This document shows, piece after piece, positions 6,566 through 13,527 of a stretch of DNA of 27,820 nt (position 1 is its first letter; every line of letters starts with the position of its first letter). The stretch covers positions 1-27,820 of the forward strand of contig QEUW01000053.1 in NCBI GenBank assembly GCA_003577005.1. The letters run 5' to 3'. The translations under genes were made by a program, and so were the position numbers. This DNA is from Chloroflexota bacterium. Lineage in GTDB: Bacteria > Chloroflexota > Anaerolineae > Caldilineales > Caldilineaceae. The notes under the pieces were generated by a model, which did not search any database, was not told where the DNA came from, and was given only the letters and a program-made list of their open reading frames with translations.

Positions 6566-7174
6566 TTACTTCACGATGCGGAACGTGAGATGGGTAACAC
6601 CGGGAGCCTCGACCACCCTTGTGCGTTCCAGTTCAACTGGCTTCGTGCCCAAGTGGTCGAACAGCCGGACGCCCCCACCCAGCAGGACAGGGACGAGGTT
6701 GATGTGAATTTCGTCAAGCAATCCCGCGTTGAGACATTGCTGCATCGTGCTTGCGGTGGCTATGGCGACATGCTTGTTGCCTCCGGCCTGCTTTGCCTGG
6801 CGTATGGCGCTTTCAATGCCGTCAGTGACAAAAGTGAAGGGCGATCCTTCCTTGACCCATTCCTGTGGGGGGTTATGGGTGAGCACAAAACAAGGCGACA
6901 TGGGCGGATTGCCGCCCCAGGCCCTGGCGATGTCGAACATTCTCCGTCCTGCCACCATTGCCCCCATCGTTCGAATTGCCTCCTGAAGTAGTTCGGCGCT
7001 CTCCCGTGAGACCTTGAATAGTGGCGCACCCGGTATTCGAACCTCAGTATCGCCGCTAAAGTACCAGTGAAAAAGCCGCTCACCCCCATCGCCTAGGGGA
7101 TTGTCGGGGCCATCGTTTGGTCCGGCGACAAAGCCATCCAGCGACATGCTGATGCTAAAGATCACTTTTCCCAT
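6566..7174 (-). CDS. RibD C-terminal/dihydrofolate-reductase-like family protein
   Basis: The 202-residue protein has the family N-terminus GKVIFSISMSLDGFVAGPND, the nucleotide-binding-type stretch GAMVAGRRMFDIARAWGG, and the C-terminal DEIHINLVPVLLGGGVRLF, which corresponds to the conserved strand-loop of the fold. Such proteins are probably NAD(P)H-dependent reductases with unknown substrate and are not the folate enzyme itself. The start at 7174 is preferred over 7180 because GGAG then lies 7 nt upstream. The preceding small open frame ends two bases earlier, suggesting coupled translation. It is the second of three relatives in this cluster. Confidence 0.9.
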   Translation of the reverse strand: MGKVIFSISMSLDGFVAGPNDGPDNPLGDGGERLFHWYFSGDTEVRIPGAPLFKVSRESAELLQEAIRTMGAMVAGRRMFDIARAWGGNPPMSPCFVLTHNPPQEWVKEGSPFTFVTDGIESAIRQAKQAGGNKHVAIATASTMQQCLNAGLLDEIHINLVPVLLGGGVRLFDHLGTKPVELERTRVVEAPGVTHLTFRIVK

Positions 7175-7176
7175 GT

Positions 7177-7347
7177 TCATGCTCCTTCATACCTAGTCAA
7201 TGCCCGAATGACATCCGCAAAGGCACAACACGCTGTACTGGTATCACCCAGATCACGAAACGTAACCGAAGCCCGGTCCTTGACGAGCCACTTGAGCAGC
7301 TCTGCTGGATTGGCGATCAGGATGCTTCTGGTCGCGCTGTCACGCAC
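7177..7347 (-). CDS. Small hypothetical protein (56 aa)
   Basis: The 180-bp gap between the ClbS-like and reductase genes holds a frame that starts at GTG 7347, with AGGGG 5 nt upstream, and ends in an ATGA overlap with the alternative start of the reductase gene. The product begins MRDSATRSILIANPAELLKW and has no membrane segment. The VRDS...P.E...W pattern faintly resembles DUF397, but this is not convincing. It may instead be the tail of a decayed gene; the same frame remains open upstream but there overlaps the ClbS-like gene and loses protein-like character. Confidence 0.4.
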   Translation of the reverse strand: MRDSATRSILIANPAELLKWLVKDRASVTFRDLGDTSTACCAFADVIRALTRYEGA

Positions 7348-7369
7348 CTCTGCCCCTAAATACTGTGTC

Positions 7370-7867
7370 CTACTGGCCGATGCGGGCAAGCAACTTCTCA
7401 AGATGCTCCTGATGATGGTCATAAGAAGCGACGAGAATGAAGGCGAGCGGATGTCCCGCCAACCATGCGTATCGACTCGAATCCAGCAGGTCTCGTTCTG
7501 AGATCGCCTCTCCCAATGCCAGAAGCCGCAGGAATCCTTTGCGCCAATTCTGGTGGACCTGCGCCCACGGCTGTTCACGGTAGGTTTCATAGATCCAGGC
7601 GTTTACTTTACCCGTACTGTCTTCCGTATCCGGGTCTACTCTTGGCAGCCACTGGGGAAACTCAGGCTCCCGATTGTGCAAAGCGGCTTCCATCCGTGCG
7701 ATGGAGCGTTGCTGCCATGCCCACAAATGGGCGATTTCATCTTTGATGGACCAGGAGGACGGGTGGCGAACAGTGGTTATCTCTTCTTCGCTCATCCCCG
7801 CGAGCACTTCTTCCCAGTGGTCGAATTCTTCTCTCAGCGCTGCCAGAATATGTTTTTTCATGTACAT
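7370..7867 (-). CDS. ClbS/DfsB (DinB-like) four-helix bundle protein
   Basis: The 165-residue protein fits the ClbS/DfsB branch of the DinB-like fold: MKKHILAALREEFDHWEEVL, then SSWSIKDEIAHLWAWQQRSI (the W..KD...H...W pattern), WLAGHPLAFILVASYDHHQEHL and LLARIG at the end. The His residues in the second helix and in YDHHQEH occupy the usual metal/active positions. ClbS itself is a cyclopropane hydrolase protecting E. coli from colibactin; most relatives have no known substrate. ATG 7867 has GAGGAG 8 nt upstream; an in-frame ATG at 7912 lacks support. Its stop is followed by a small coupled frame. Confidence 0.88.
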   Translation of the reverse strand: MYMKKHILAALREEFDHWEEVLAGMSEEEITTVRHPSSWSIKDEIAHLWAWQQRSIARMEAALHNREPEFPQWLPRVDPDTEDSTGKVNAWIYETYREQPWAQVHQNWRKGFLRLLALGEAISERDLLDSSRYAWLAGHPLAFILVASYDHHQEHLEKLLARIGQ

Positions 7868-7921
7868 AAACGTTCTCCTCATAGCCAGGTCTGCGTTCAC
7901 ACAAACCTCCAACTGTGCAGC

Positions 7922-8317
7922 TCACGGCTCAAGCAGGCGTTTCAACTGCTGCAGATCTCTGGTGACAGCCTCGGCGTCCTCGGCAAATTGTTGGTCGGAC
8001 ATGTCGGGCTGGCGATACAACGTAAAGACGACTTCGCTGCCGTCGTTGTTGGGGAAGACGCGCATGGGGTTGTAGACGGTCGTCCCCGAAGGCAGTGTGA
8101 CCTCATGATCCAAAACGCCGTAGTGGTTTTGGCCAACAAATTTCACTTTGACGCGCCCCATCGGCGATTCGGCGACCCAGTCACCGTCGACCTGTTGGAT
8201 CGACCCGCTCAGCCCTGCGGCCCATTTGGGCAGATTTTCAGGATTGGAGGCGAACACGTAAACCTGATCCGCCGGGCGATTGATCGAAACACTGATATGC
8301 TGAGATTGAAAGGCCAT
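7922..8317 (-). CDS. SRPBCC family protein (polyketide cyclase-like)
   Basis: This 131-residue protein has the START/Bet v1-like pattern: HISVSINRPADQVYVFASNPENLPKWAAGL at the N-terminus, PMGRVKVKFVGQNHYGVLDH in the beta-sheet and an amphipathic C-terminal helix (AEAVTRDLQQLKRLL). Such domains bind hydrophobic ligands in a central cavity; no catalytic residue can be assigned. Start 8317 has GGAG 7 nt upstream. Fourteen bases further up begins an iterated-unit hairpin, and beyond it an attC-like site, so this would be the first gene after the recombination point if the site is genuine. Confidence 0.88.
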   Translation of the reverse strand: MAFQSQHISVSINRPADQVYVFASNPENLPKWAAGLSGSIQQVDGDWVAESPMGRVKVKFVGQNHYGVLDHEVTLPSGTTVYNPMRVFPNNDGSEVVFTLYRQPDMSDQQFAEDAEAVTRDLQQLKRLLEP

Positions 8318-8330
8318 GAAAATCTCCTCT

Positions 8331-8389
8331 AGTAGACAGGTAGGCAGGTAAACAGGTAGCATTCGCACGTACCTGTCTACCTCTCTACT
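8331..8389. repeat. Iterated-unit hairpin, AGGTAGAC type (copy 1)
   Basis: The left arm contains consecutive 8-bp units AGGTAGGC, AGGTAAAC, AGGTAGCA (8338-8361) after AGTAGAC. GTAGACAGGTA (8332-8342) pairs perfectly with TACCTGTCTAC (8370-8380). A related hairpin sharing the 12-mer GTAGACAGGTAG lies at 10833-10885. The structure starts 14 bp upstream of the SRPBCC start codon and abuts the attC-like site. Confidence 0.6.
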
Positions 8390-8444
8390 TAACGGGAGAG
8401 CTCACCCGCCGCCCAAGGCGATCGGGTGGAGCGGCTTGTTGGGC
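8387..8444 (-). other. attC: attC-like integron recombination site
   Basis: Read on the minus strand the 58 bp contain GCCCAAC (8444-8438, perfect RYYYAAC), a 5-nt spacer, arm GCTCcACCCG, CGCC, a 3-nt loop, GGCG, arm CGGGTGAGC, a 6-nt spacer and GTTAAGT (8393-8387, perfect GTTRRRY). The left arm has one extra unpaired C, as expected for the extrahelical base that sets attC orientation. The site lies 33 bp after the stop codon of the SRPBCC gene at 8478-8951 and points the same way, the normal cassette layout. Alternative 7-bp arms AACGGGA/TCCCGTT extend the palindrome to 8452. No integrase gene is in the window. Confidence 0.55.
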
Positions 8445-8477
8445 GTCCCGTTAGCGATTGTCCATTTCCGTTGCTGC

Positions 8478-8951
8478 CTATCTGTTTTCGTCCTCAAGGA
8501 ATGAAGCGAGATGATCGAGCGTCGAATTCATCCCGGCCTCATGATCCTCCGGCCGGATCCCTTCCGGCACATCCTCGCAGCGAATTGTGACGAGCGTTCC
8601 GTTCTTAACCCCATCGAGCGTCCATGTCATCCGCATCACACCCGAAAACGCGGGGTCGTTACTCTCGAATGTGACTGCCTGCTCGATTCGTTTCGCGTGG
8701 ATCAGCCTGACGAACCGTACTTCGACCTCATCAGCATCATTCGACGTCTTGCCACGCCCATGCTCGGGTTCCTTGTATGTAAGTCGCATCCGGTACAAGC
8801 CGCCTTCACGAAAATCAAAATGGAGCATGGTGGCGGTCATGCCCTTTGGCGGTACCCACTGCTCCATTGCTCGCGGCTCCGCAAAGGCTGCGTAGACGGC
8901 CGAAGATGATGCGGGAATGAATCTAGACGCTGAGTCAACTCTTTTCGACAT
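8478..8951 (-). CDS. SRPBCC/AHSA1 family protein
   Basis: The 157-residue protein carries the Aha1-C-like SRPBCC pattern: SRFIPASSSAVYAAFAEPRA, MEQWVPPKGMTATM, FREGGLYRMRLTYKEPEHGR, then VTFESNDPAFSGVMRMTWTL and a terminal helix (HEAGMNSTLDHLASFLED). No membrane segment or signal is present. Members are presumed ligand-binding or stress proteins; the ligand is unknown. It starts 23 bp after the alpha/beta hydrolase... on the upstream side the order is hydrolase downstream at 8975-9811 end, so the two are likely cotranscribed. An attC-like site follows its stop codon. Confidence 0.88.
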   Translation of the reverse strand: MSKRVDSASRFIPASSSAVYAAFAEPRAMEQWVPPKGMTATMLHFDFREGGLYRMRLTYKEPEHGRGKTSNDADEVEVRFVRLIHAKRIEQAVTFESNDPAFSGVMRMTWTLDGVKNGTLVTIRCEDVPEGIRPEDHEAGMNSTLDHLASFLEDENR

Positions 8952-8974
8952 AAGCCATCGGTTCCGCTTGCTCT

Positions 8975-9811
8975 TTATGAATCATGGACGACGCCCAACA
9001 AGAACTCGATCAACACAGGGTTGAGCGCCTCGGGCGCAGCGCCGTGGTCCTGGCCGGCCAGCCGGCGATGTTGGGCATTGGGCAGAATTTTGGCGAGCGT
9101 CTCGGTCGCGTTGTGCATAAAGGGCGGGCTTTCGCTTCCGTCCATTACCAGCGTCGGTGTGGCGATAGTGGCAAACTGTTCCAGCGCCGCCGGGTTGCCG
9201 CTCATCGTGTCGCCCATGATTTCGCCGTCGTAACTGATGGTGTGGGCTGCCGCCACGGCGCTCGCCCATGTCGGCCATGTCTCGGCCTCGGCCAGATATT
9301 CCTCTGGAATATTGACCGCGACCCGCATAAAGTATTTGAGCGCATCGGCGGGGCGCCCGGCGGCGATATAGGCCCGCAGTTGGTCCACATAATCCTCCGG
9401 CAGGGACGGGCGGCTGTCGTCGATGATGAAGGGGGGCTCGTAGAGCGCCAACTTTTTGATCTTGTCGCCCAACTTGCCGGCGGCCCGGAGAGCCAGCACC
9501 GCCCCAGAGGAATGGCCGACGACAAACGCCGAGCCCCCAGCCGCGTCGATGACTGCTTCGAGGTCTTCGATCTCGCGCTCGACGGCATAGGGCGCAGTGT
9601 CACCGCTATCCCCCCGCCCGCGGCGGTCATAGACATAGACAGTGAAGTGGTTGCCCAGGTCGACCTCCGGCGCGACTTCAGGCGTGGGCGCAACCGCAGC
9701 GCGGGTCGCCGTTGCGCCCAGCACCGTAATCAGGGGTGGCCCATCGCCGGTGCGGTCAAACACAATGGGTGTGCCGTCTTTTGAGATAACTTGAGAAGTA
9801 ACTTGGTTCAT
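8975..9811 (-). CDS. Alpha/beta hydrolase
   Basis: The 278-residue protein has the alpha/beta hydrolase elements in order: TVLGATATRA (oxyanion region), VYVYDRRGRGDSGD, the nucleophile elbow GHSSGA (Ser), the acid Asp in TPTLVMDGSES, and the catalytic His in AGQDHGA. It is likely a cytoplasmic hydrolase acting on an ester or similar small substrate. The start MNQVTSQVISKDG at 9811 fits the family; an upstream ATG at 9850 would overlap the intergenic hairpin region. Stop of this gene is 23 bp before the start of the next SRPBCC gene, so cotranscription is likely. Confidence 0.92.
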   Translation of the reverse strand: MNQVTSQVISKDGTPIVFDRTGDGPPLITVLGATATRAAVAPTPEVAPEVDLGNHFTVYVYDRRGRGDSGDTAPYAVEREIEDLEAVIDAAGGSAFVVGHSSGAVLALRAAGKLGDKIKKLALYEPPFIIDDSRPSLPEDYVDQLRAYIAAGRPADALKYFMRVAVNIPEEYLAEAETWPTWASAVAAAHTISYDGEIMGDTMSGNPAALEQFATIATPTLVMDGSESPPFMHNATETLAKILPNAQHRRLAGQDHGAAPEALNPVLIEFLLGVVHDS

Positions 9812-9857
9812 GGCTCTTTTCTCACGAACTTTGAATGATGTTGAACACATAATCTCT

Positions 9858-9900
9858 CGATCTCCCCAATCTCAAGAACAATTGGAGATTGGGGAGATCG
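9858..9900. repeat. 16-bp perfect hairpin (GGAGATTGGG type)
   Basis: CGATCTCCCCAATCTC (9858-9873) and GAGATTGGGGAGATCG (9885-9900) are exact inverted repeats with an 11-nt loop. The structure fills the junction between the helix-hairpin-helix gene (stop 9917) and the hydrolase start (9811). The arm resembles the one in the binding-protein/permease junction near 23.0 kb. It could end or protect transcripts; there is no T run. Confidence 0.6.
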
Positions 9901-9916
9901 ACTGACGGCCAGGCTG

Positions 9917-10135
9917 TCACCCGTCAGTGGCAAATAACAGCCCTTTGACGGCCAGGGCTTGGCGCAACTGCTCGATGGCTTTGGGTCCCATGCCGTGCAA
10001 CTGTTTGAGTTCTGTCTCGCTGACCTCAGCCAACTGTTCGAGGCGCGAGTAGCCAGCTGCAGCGAGCGCCCGTTGCGCAGGCTTCGCAAGTTTGGGAAAG
10101 TCGCTCGTCTCCGTATCGCGGTGTGGATTGGTCAT
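9917..10135 (-). CDS. Small helix-hairpin-helix protein (RNA polymerase alpha-CTD-like)
   Basis: The 72-residue protein ends in a helix-hairpin-helix of the type found in the C-terminal domain of RNA polymerase alpha subunit and related small DNA-binding proteins: FPKLAKPAQRALAAAGYSRL, then EVSETELKQLHGMGPKAIEQ, with the GMGPKA hairpin. It probably binds DNA or a partner protein without sequence specificity that can be predicted. Its start codon overlaps the stop of the reductase gene upstream (ATGA), indicating translational coupling with that gene. Confidence 0.85.
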   Translation of the reverse strand: MTNPHRDTETSDFPKLAKPAQRALAAAGYSRLEQLAEVSETELKQLHGMGPKAIEQLRQALAVKGLLFATDG

Positions 10136-10785
10136 TGTGAGGGCCTCGAATCAAAGACTATGGTCTCCTGGCCGACCTCGACTTCGCCATACTTGAGGTC
10201 GCCGGCGCGCTCGTAGACGTGCAGGACGGCGCCAGTCGTTGCCAACTGGGTGTCGACAAGCCGGAAACTGCGTGGGATCGTACCTGCTCCGAACAGGCGC
10301 TTGCCGGCGCCGAGAACCACAGGAAACTGCCAGATGCGGAGCGTATCGACGAGATCGTGCTTGAGCAGGGTCTGGAGGAGATCCCCACTGCCGTGGACCT
10401 GAATCTCGCCGCCTTCCTGAGTTTTGAGCTTGGCGACCTCCTCGGCAACGTCGCCCTTGAGCAGGATCGAGTTGTTCCAGTCGAGCTGTTCGAGTGTCCT
10501 GGAAGCGACGAACTTGGGCCGGGTGTTGAGCGCCGTGGCAATCTCATCCGCCGGATCGGTGGATTTGGGCCAGGAGTCTGCAAAGATCTCGTAGGTCTTC
10601 CGGCCAAGCAGAAAGGCGCCGGCGCGTTTGGTCCACTCTGTCATGATCTCGCCCAACTTTTCGTCGAAGTAGGGGACCAGCCAGCCACCGTGCGGGAAGC
10701 CGCCCTCGCGGTCCTCGTTGGGGCCGCCGGGCGCCTGCATGACACCATCCAGCGTCAGGAAAGTGCCCACAACCAGCTTCCTCAT
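10132..10785 (-). CDS. RibD C-terminal/dihydrofolate-reductase-like family protein
   Basis: The 217-residue protein has the family start RKLVVGTFLTLDGVMQAPGG, then AGAFLLGRKTYEIFADSWP, and the C-terminal VDTLRIWQFPVVLGAGKRLF typical of the RibD_C fold. It is presumably an NAD(P)H-dependent reductase of unknown substrate. ATG 10785 is favoured because AAAGGAG lies 9 nt upstream; ATG 10794 directly abuts that sequence. Its stop overlaps the start of the helix-hairpin-helix gene by four bases. An iterated-unit hairpin fills the gap on its 5' side. Third of three relatives in the cluster and the most divergent. Confidence 0.9.
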   Translation of the reverse strand: MRKLVVGTFLTLDGVMQAPGGPNEDREGGFPHGGWLVPYFDEKLGEIMTEWTKRAGAFLLGRKTYEIFADSWPKSTDPADEIATALNTRPKFVASRTLEQLDWNNSILLKGDVAEEVAKLKTQEGGEIQVHGSGDLLQTLLKHDLVDTLRIWQFPVVLGAGKRLFGAGTIPRSFRLVDTQLATTGAVLHVYERAGDLKYGEVEVGQETIVFDSRPSQ

Positions 10786-10832
10786 CTTCCTCATCTCCTT
10801 TCTTTCAAGCGCCAGCAAAGGACAGTTGCCAC

Positions 10833-10885
10833 GGTAGACAGTAGACAGGTAGACAAGTAGCCGCACCTGTGTACTTGTCTACCTG
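10833..10885. repeat. Iterated-unit hairpin, AGGTAGAC type (copy 2)
   Basis: CAGGTAGACAAGTA (10846-10859) pairs perfectly with TACTTGTCTACCTG (10872-10885) around a 12-nt loop; the left side continues into further degenerate GTAGACA units. It shares GTAGACAGGTAG with the copy at 8331-8389. It occupies the junction between the stop of the SRPBCC gene at 10887 and the reductase start at 10785. Confidence 0.6.
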
Positions 10886-10886
10886 C

Positions 10887-11384
10887 TCAGTTCTTCAAAC
10901 TTTCCGCCAGCTTATCGAAGGATTCATTCCAACCGGCCACCGTCATTTCGGCTGCTTCACCGGCGGGGATGCCGGTCTGGTGGAGGGTAAGTCTGGTCTT
11001 GCCGTCTTGTTCTTCAAAAGTGACGGTCATCAACTGTTCGAGCGGCCAGTCGCCGGGCATCCCGTAATGCGAGGCGGGCACGACGTTGCCGTGCTCGTCG
11101 GCGAAGCTATCGGTGTAAACCAGGCGTTCCGGCGGGGTGATCTCCCGGTAGATGCCGGTGCTCCAGAAGCGCTGGCCATCGGGTGACTCCATGCAGAAGT
11201 GATAGGAGCCGCCTACGCGCAGGTCGATCTTGCAGGCAGGCGAGGTGAAATGCTTTGGCCCCCACCAACGCATGACATGTTCGGGATCGGTCCACACTTT
11301 GAAGACGAGTTCGCGTGGCGCATCGAAGATGCGGGTGATGAGGATCGCGTGTCCAGTTGTGGGCTCCATTGTTGTAATGGTCAT
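10887..11384 (-). CDS. SRPBCC/AHSA1 family protein
   Basis: The 165-residue protein shows the Aha1-C-like signature: ITRIFDAPRELVFKVWTDPE, HVMRWWGPKHFTSPACKIDL, RVGGSYHFCMESPDGQRFW, GIYREITPPERLVYTDSF and WNESFDKLAESL at the C-terminus. It belongs to the group typically encoded next to ArsR-type repressors. Start 11384 has GGGAG 7 nt upstream. It is a close relative of the gene just upstream (11460-11948), with the same motif order, so the two probably arose by duplication. Ligand and function are unknown. Confidence 0.93.
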   Translation of the reverse strand: MTITTMEPTTGHAILITRIFDAPRELVFKVWTDPEHVMRWWGPKHFTSPACKIDLRVGGSYHFCMESPDGQRFWSTGIYREITPPERLVYTDSFADEHGNVVPASHYGMPGDWPLEQLMTVTFEEQDGKTRLTLHQTGIPAGEAAEMTVAGWNESFDKLAESLKN

Positions 11385-11459
11385 GATATTTCTCCCTTCA
11401 GGCTATATCGATGGTCCATTGCCGACCGCTAGTGGGAAAGGCCAAACACCGAACAGGGC

Positions 11460-11948
11460 TTAGCTTAGTTGTCCCAGGTACTGCTCCAGCCGGTCCCAGG
11501 TTTCGGCCAACCCTTCGGCCATGCCCATGGCCAGCGTTGCCTCTAGGTCCTTGGCCGAGGCGAACTGAACGTGGCAGGTCAGCTTCGTCTTGCCATTTTG
11601 TTCGGTGAACGTCACAGTGACCACGGTCTCTGGCGTGCCCTCGATCTGGTTACCTGCGGCATCGGCAAAGGTGTCCACGTAGACGATCCGCTCCGGCTCG
11701 ACAATTTCGCGGTAGACCGCTTTGCCCCACGCTTCCTCTCCCTCTGGCCCCCGCATGCAGTAGTGCCAGACGCCGCCCGGCCGGAAATCCACGTTACAAA
11801 CCGGCAATGCCCAGCCTTTCGGCCCCCACCACTGCATCAGGTGCTTTGGATCGCTCCAAACCTGGAAGACGAGTTTGCGCGGCGCATCAAAGACGCGTTC
11901 CTTGATAAACTCACGCTGCTCGCTGCTGGTTGCTTGGCTTTCACTCAT
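11460..11948 (-). CDS. SRPBCC/AHSA1 family protein
   Basis: The 162-residue protein repeats the family pattern IKERVFDAPRKLVFQVWSDP, LMQWWGPKGWALPVCNVDFR, PGGVWHYCMRGPEG, AVYREIVEPERIVYVDTF and a final amphipathic helix (GLAETWDRLEQYL). ATG 11948 has GGGAGA 7 nt upstream and is preferred to ATG 11954. It follows the ArsR gene by 71 bp on the same strand. ArsR-AHSA1 pairs are a recurrent arrangement, so it is probably under the control of that repressor. Ligand unknown. Confidence 0.93.
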   Translation of the reverse strand: MSESQATSSEQREFIKERVFDAPRKLVFQVWSDPKHLMQWWGPKGWALPVCNVDFRPGGVWHYCMRGPEGEEAWGKAVYREIVEPERIVYVDTFADAAGNQIEGTPETVVTVTFTEQNGKTKLTCHVQFASAKDLEATLAMGMAEGLAETWDRLEQYLGQLS

Positions 11949-12019
11949 GGTCATTCTCCCGAAGATTCATATTGGTTGGCAACAAACCTGTCAAACCGTT
12001 TCTTTGCGTTTCCGCCGAT

Positions 12020-12385
12020 TCAGTGTTGGTCATCCACTGCTTGCTCTTCGTCGTCCGGGTATCTGCTTTGCAACTCTTTTAGGTATTCGTCCAGCCGATC
12101 CAGTTTTTCTTCCCAGTGTTGGCGATACTGCCCGATCCAATCGGACGCCTGTTTGAGTGCGCTGGCCTGGAGACGGCAGGGCCGCCACTGCGCCTCGCGC
12201 CCCCGTTCGATCAGCCCGGCCCGTTCCAACACCTTGAGGTGTTTGGAGATAGCGGGCAGGGTCATGTCGAAAGGTTCGGCCAGTTCAGTGACCGAGGCCT
12301 CCCCTTGGGCGAGACGCTCCAGGATGGCGCGCCGGGTCGGGTCGGCAAGGGCGGCGAAGATGGTGTTGAGCTCGTCTTGTGGCAT
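12020..12385 (-). CDS. ArsR family transcriptional repressor
   Basis: The 121-residue winged-helix protein matches the ArsR subgroup paired with SRPBCC proteins: LNTIFAALADPTRRAILERL, GEASVTELAEPFDMTLPAIS (helix-turn-helix), KHLKVLERAGLIERGREAQW. The metal-binding ELCVCDL motif of arsenic sensors is absent (SVTELAEPF instead), so an arsenic sensor is unlikely. The C-terminus is a long charged helix. The gene heads the minus-strand run of SRPBCC, reductase and hydrolase genes. A promoter with a 26-bp dyad just downstream of the -10 box suggests that it represses its own operon. Confidence 0.93.
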   Translation of the reverse strand: MPQDELNTIFAALADPTRRAILERLAQGEASVTELAEPFDMTLPAISKHLKVLERAGLIERGREAQWRPCRLQASALKQASDWIGQYRQHWEEKLDRLDEYLKELQSRYPDDEEQAVDDQH

Positions 12386-12393
12386 CGTATTTT

Positions 12394-12448
12394 ACCAATT
12401 AGTTAATTAACTGACTGGTATAATACACCACGAAAACAGGTTTGTCAA
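12394..12448 (-). promoter_or_regulatory. Sigma-70 promoter and operator of the arsR operon
   Basis: On the minus strand TTGACA (12448-12443) and TATTAT (12425-12420) are spaced by 17 bp, a near-consensus promoter. Immediately downstream, over the expected start of transcription, lies ACCA-att-AGTTAATTAACT-gac-TGGT (12394-12419), a dyad with a perfect 12-bp centre. A repressor bound there would block initiation. The arsR start codon follows at 12385. Confidence 0.75.
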
Positions 12449-12597
12449 GAGGCAAATTTTGAAATGAGAAGGTTCTGTCAGCGAATTTGGAGCGCGGATT
12501 GAGTAGAAGTCAAGTATTTGTTGTTGAGTTGTCAAGATACTTTCTCCTTGTAATATAAAAAGAGGGCAATTTTCTGCAATACATCGATTGATGCAAC

Positions 12598-12606
12598 TGC
12601 TATAAT
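12598..12606 (+). promoter_or_regulatory. Extended -10 promoter for the araC-lysE pair
   Basis: TGCTATAAT is a consensus extended -10 element, 70 bp upstream of the AraC-type start codon. No good -35 box is seen at 16-18 bp. The same nonamer serves as the candidate promoter at 20584. In the rest of the ~290-bp gap 12386-12675 only the arsR promoter/operator is recognisable. Confidence 0.5.
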
Positions 12607-12675
12607 TGAGCCACTAACGAAACAAACGAAGCTAAAGGTATACAGACTCATCGCTTTAACATCCAAACACATCGT

Positions 12676-13500
12676 ATGAAGCATCAGGAATGGAGCCATC
12701 TACGACATCACAATCAGCTAAACTTGAGTTCGCTGCACGCGTACTACGCTGTCCATGCCTACCCGCGCCATAGTCATGACTATTATGTCGTTGCGCTTGT
12801 CGATCAGGGGGTTCAATCGTTTCTCTGTGCCGGCAACAAGTACGTTACACCTGTGGATGGGCTGATCTTGCTCAACCCGGCAGAGACACATACGGGGGAA
12901 CCGGTAGACGAAAGCGGGTTTCGCTATCGGGCGTTTTACCCGACTGCAGAGCATCTGGAAACAGCGGTCTTTGAACTGGCAGGCCGGCACTTGCCTGCGC
13001 CCCTCTTCTCAACGCCGCGAGCCGATGACAAGCTGTTGGCGCACGCAGTACGGGCGTTGCACGTTGCGCTGACAGACGATGCCGATGCGCTTGAATGTGA
13101 ATCGCGCTTGATCTGGACCCTTGTCCTACTCATCAAACAGTATGGTGATCAACGACCCGCCGAGCAACGTGCAGGGCATGAACGCCAGGTGATTCGACGG
13201 GTCCGCCAGTATATTCATGAAAATTATGCGCAACCTCTTTCCTTGTCCCAGCTTGCCAGCCACGTCCATTTCAGCCGCTACTATCTTTTGCGGGCGTTTC
13301 GGGATGAAGTGGGAATGCCTCCGCACGCGTATCTTGAGAGCATTCGGATTCAACAGGCGCAAACATTCATTGCCAAAGGTATGCCGTTATCTCAGGTTGC
13401 CCACGCAGTCGGCTATAGCAGCCAAAGTCACTTCACTCGCCGTTTCAAGCAGATCATCGGCGTCACGCCCGGTATGTATGCGGAGCAACGCAAGGCATAG
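12676..13500 (+). CDS. AraC family transcriptional regulator
   Basis: The 274-residue protein has an N-terminal AraC-type cupin (HAYPRHSHDYYVVALVDQG, GLILLNPAETHTGEP) and a C-terminal double helix-turn-helix (YAQPLSLSQLASHVHFSRYY, then PLSQVAHAVGYSSQSHFTRR followed by FKQIIGVTPGMY). Length and layout are standard. The cupin probably senses a small molecule, perhaps an amino acid, because a LysE-type exporter gene follows 27 bp later; AraC-LysE pairs are frequent. No strong ribosome-binding site precedes the ATG. Confidence 0.93.
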   Translation: MKHQEWSHLRHHNQLNLSSLHAYYAVHAYPRHSHDYYVVALVDQGVQSFLCAGNKYVTPVDGLILLNPAETHTGEPVDESGFRYRAFYPTAEHLETAVFELAGRHLPAPLFSTPRADDKLLAHAVRALHVALTDDADALECESRLIWTLVLLIKQYGDQRPAEQRAGHERQVIRRVRQYIHENYAQPLSLSQLASHVHFSRYYLLRAFRDEVGMPPHAYLESIRIQQAQTFIAKGMPLSQVAHAVGYSSQSHFTRRFKQIIGVTPGMYAEQRKA

Positions 13501-13527
13501 TCCAACTTTTTAGAGCGCAGGAACATC

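Noticed and set aside
7553..8332. 259-codon open frame on the plus strand
   Set aside because: It runs antisense to the ClbS-like and SRPBCC genes, whose proteins have clear family motifs; its own translation shows no domain.
8331..8389. Possible CRISPR array from the repeated AGGTAGAC units
   Set aside because: Units are 8 bp, adjacent without spacers and arranged in inverted arms; there are no cas genes.
8984..9784. 266-codon open frame on the plus strand
   Set aside because: Antisense shadow of the alpha/beta hydrolase gene in GC-rich DNA.
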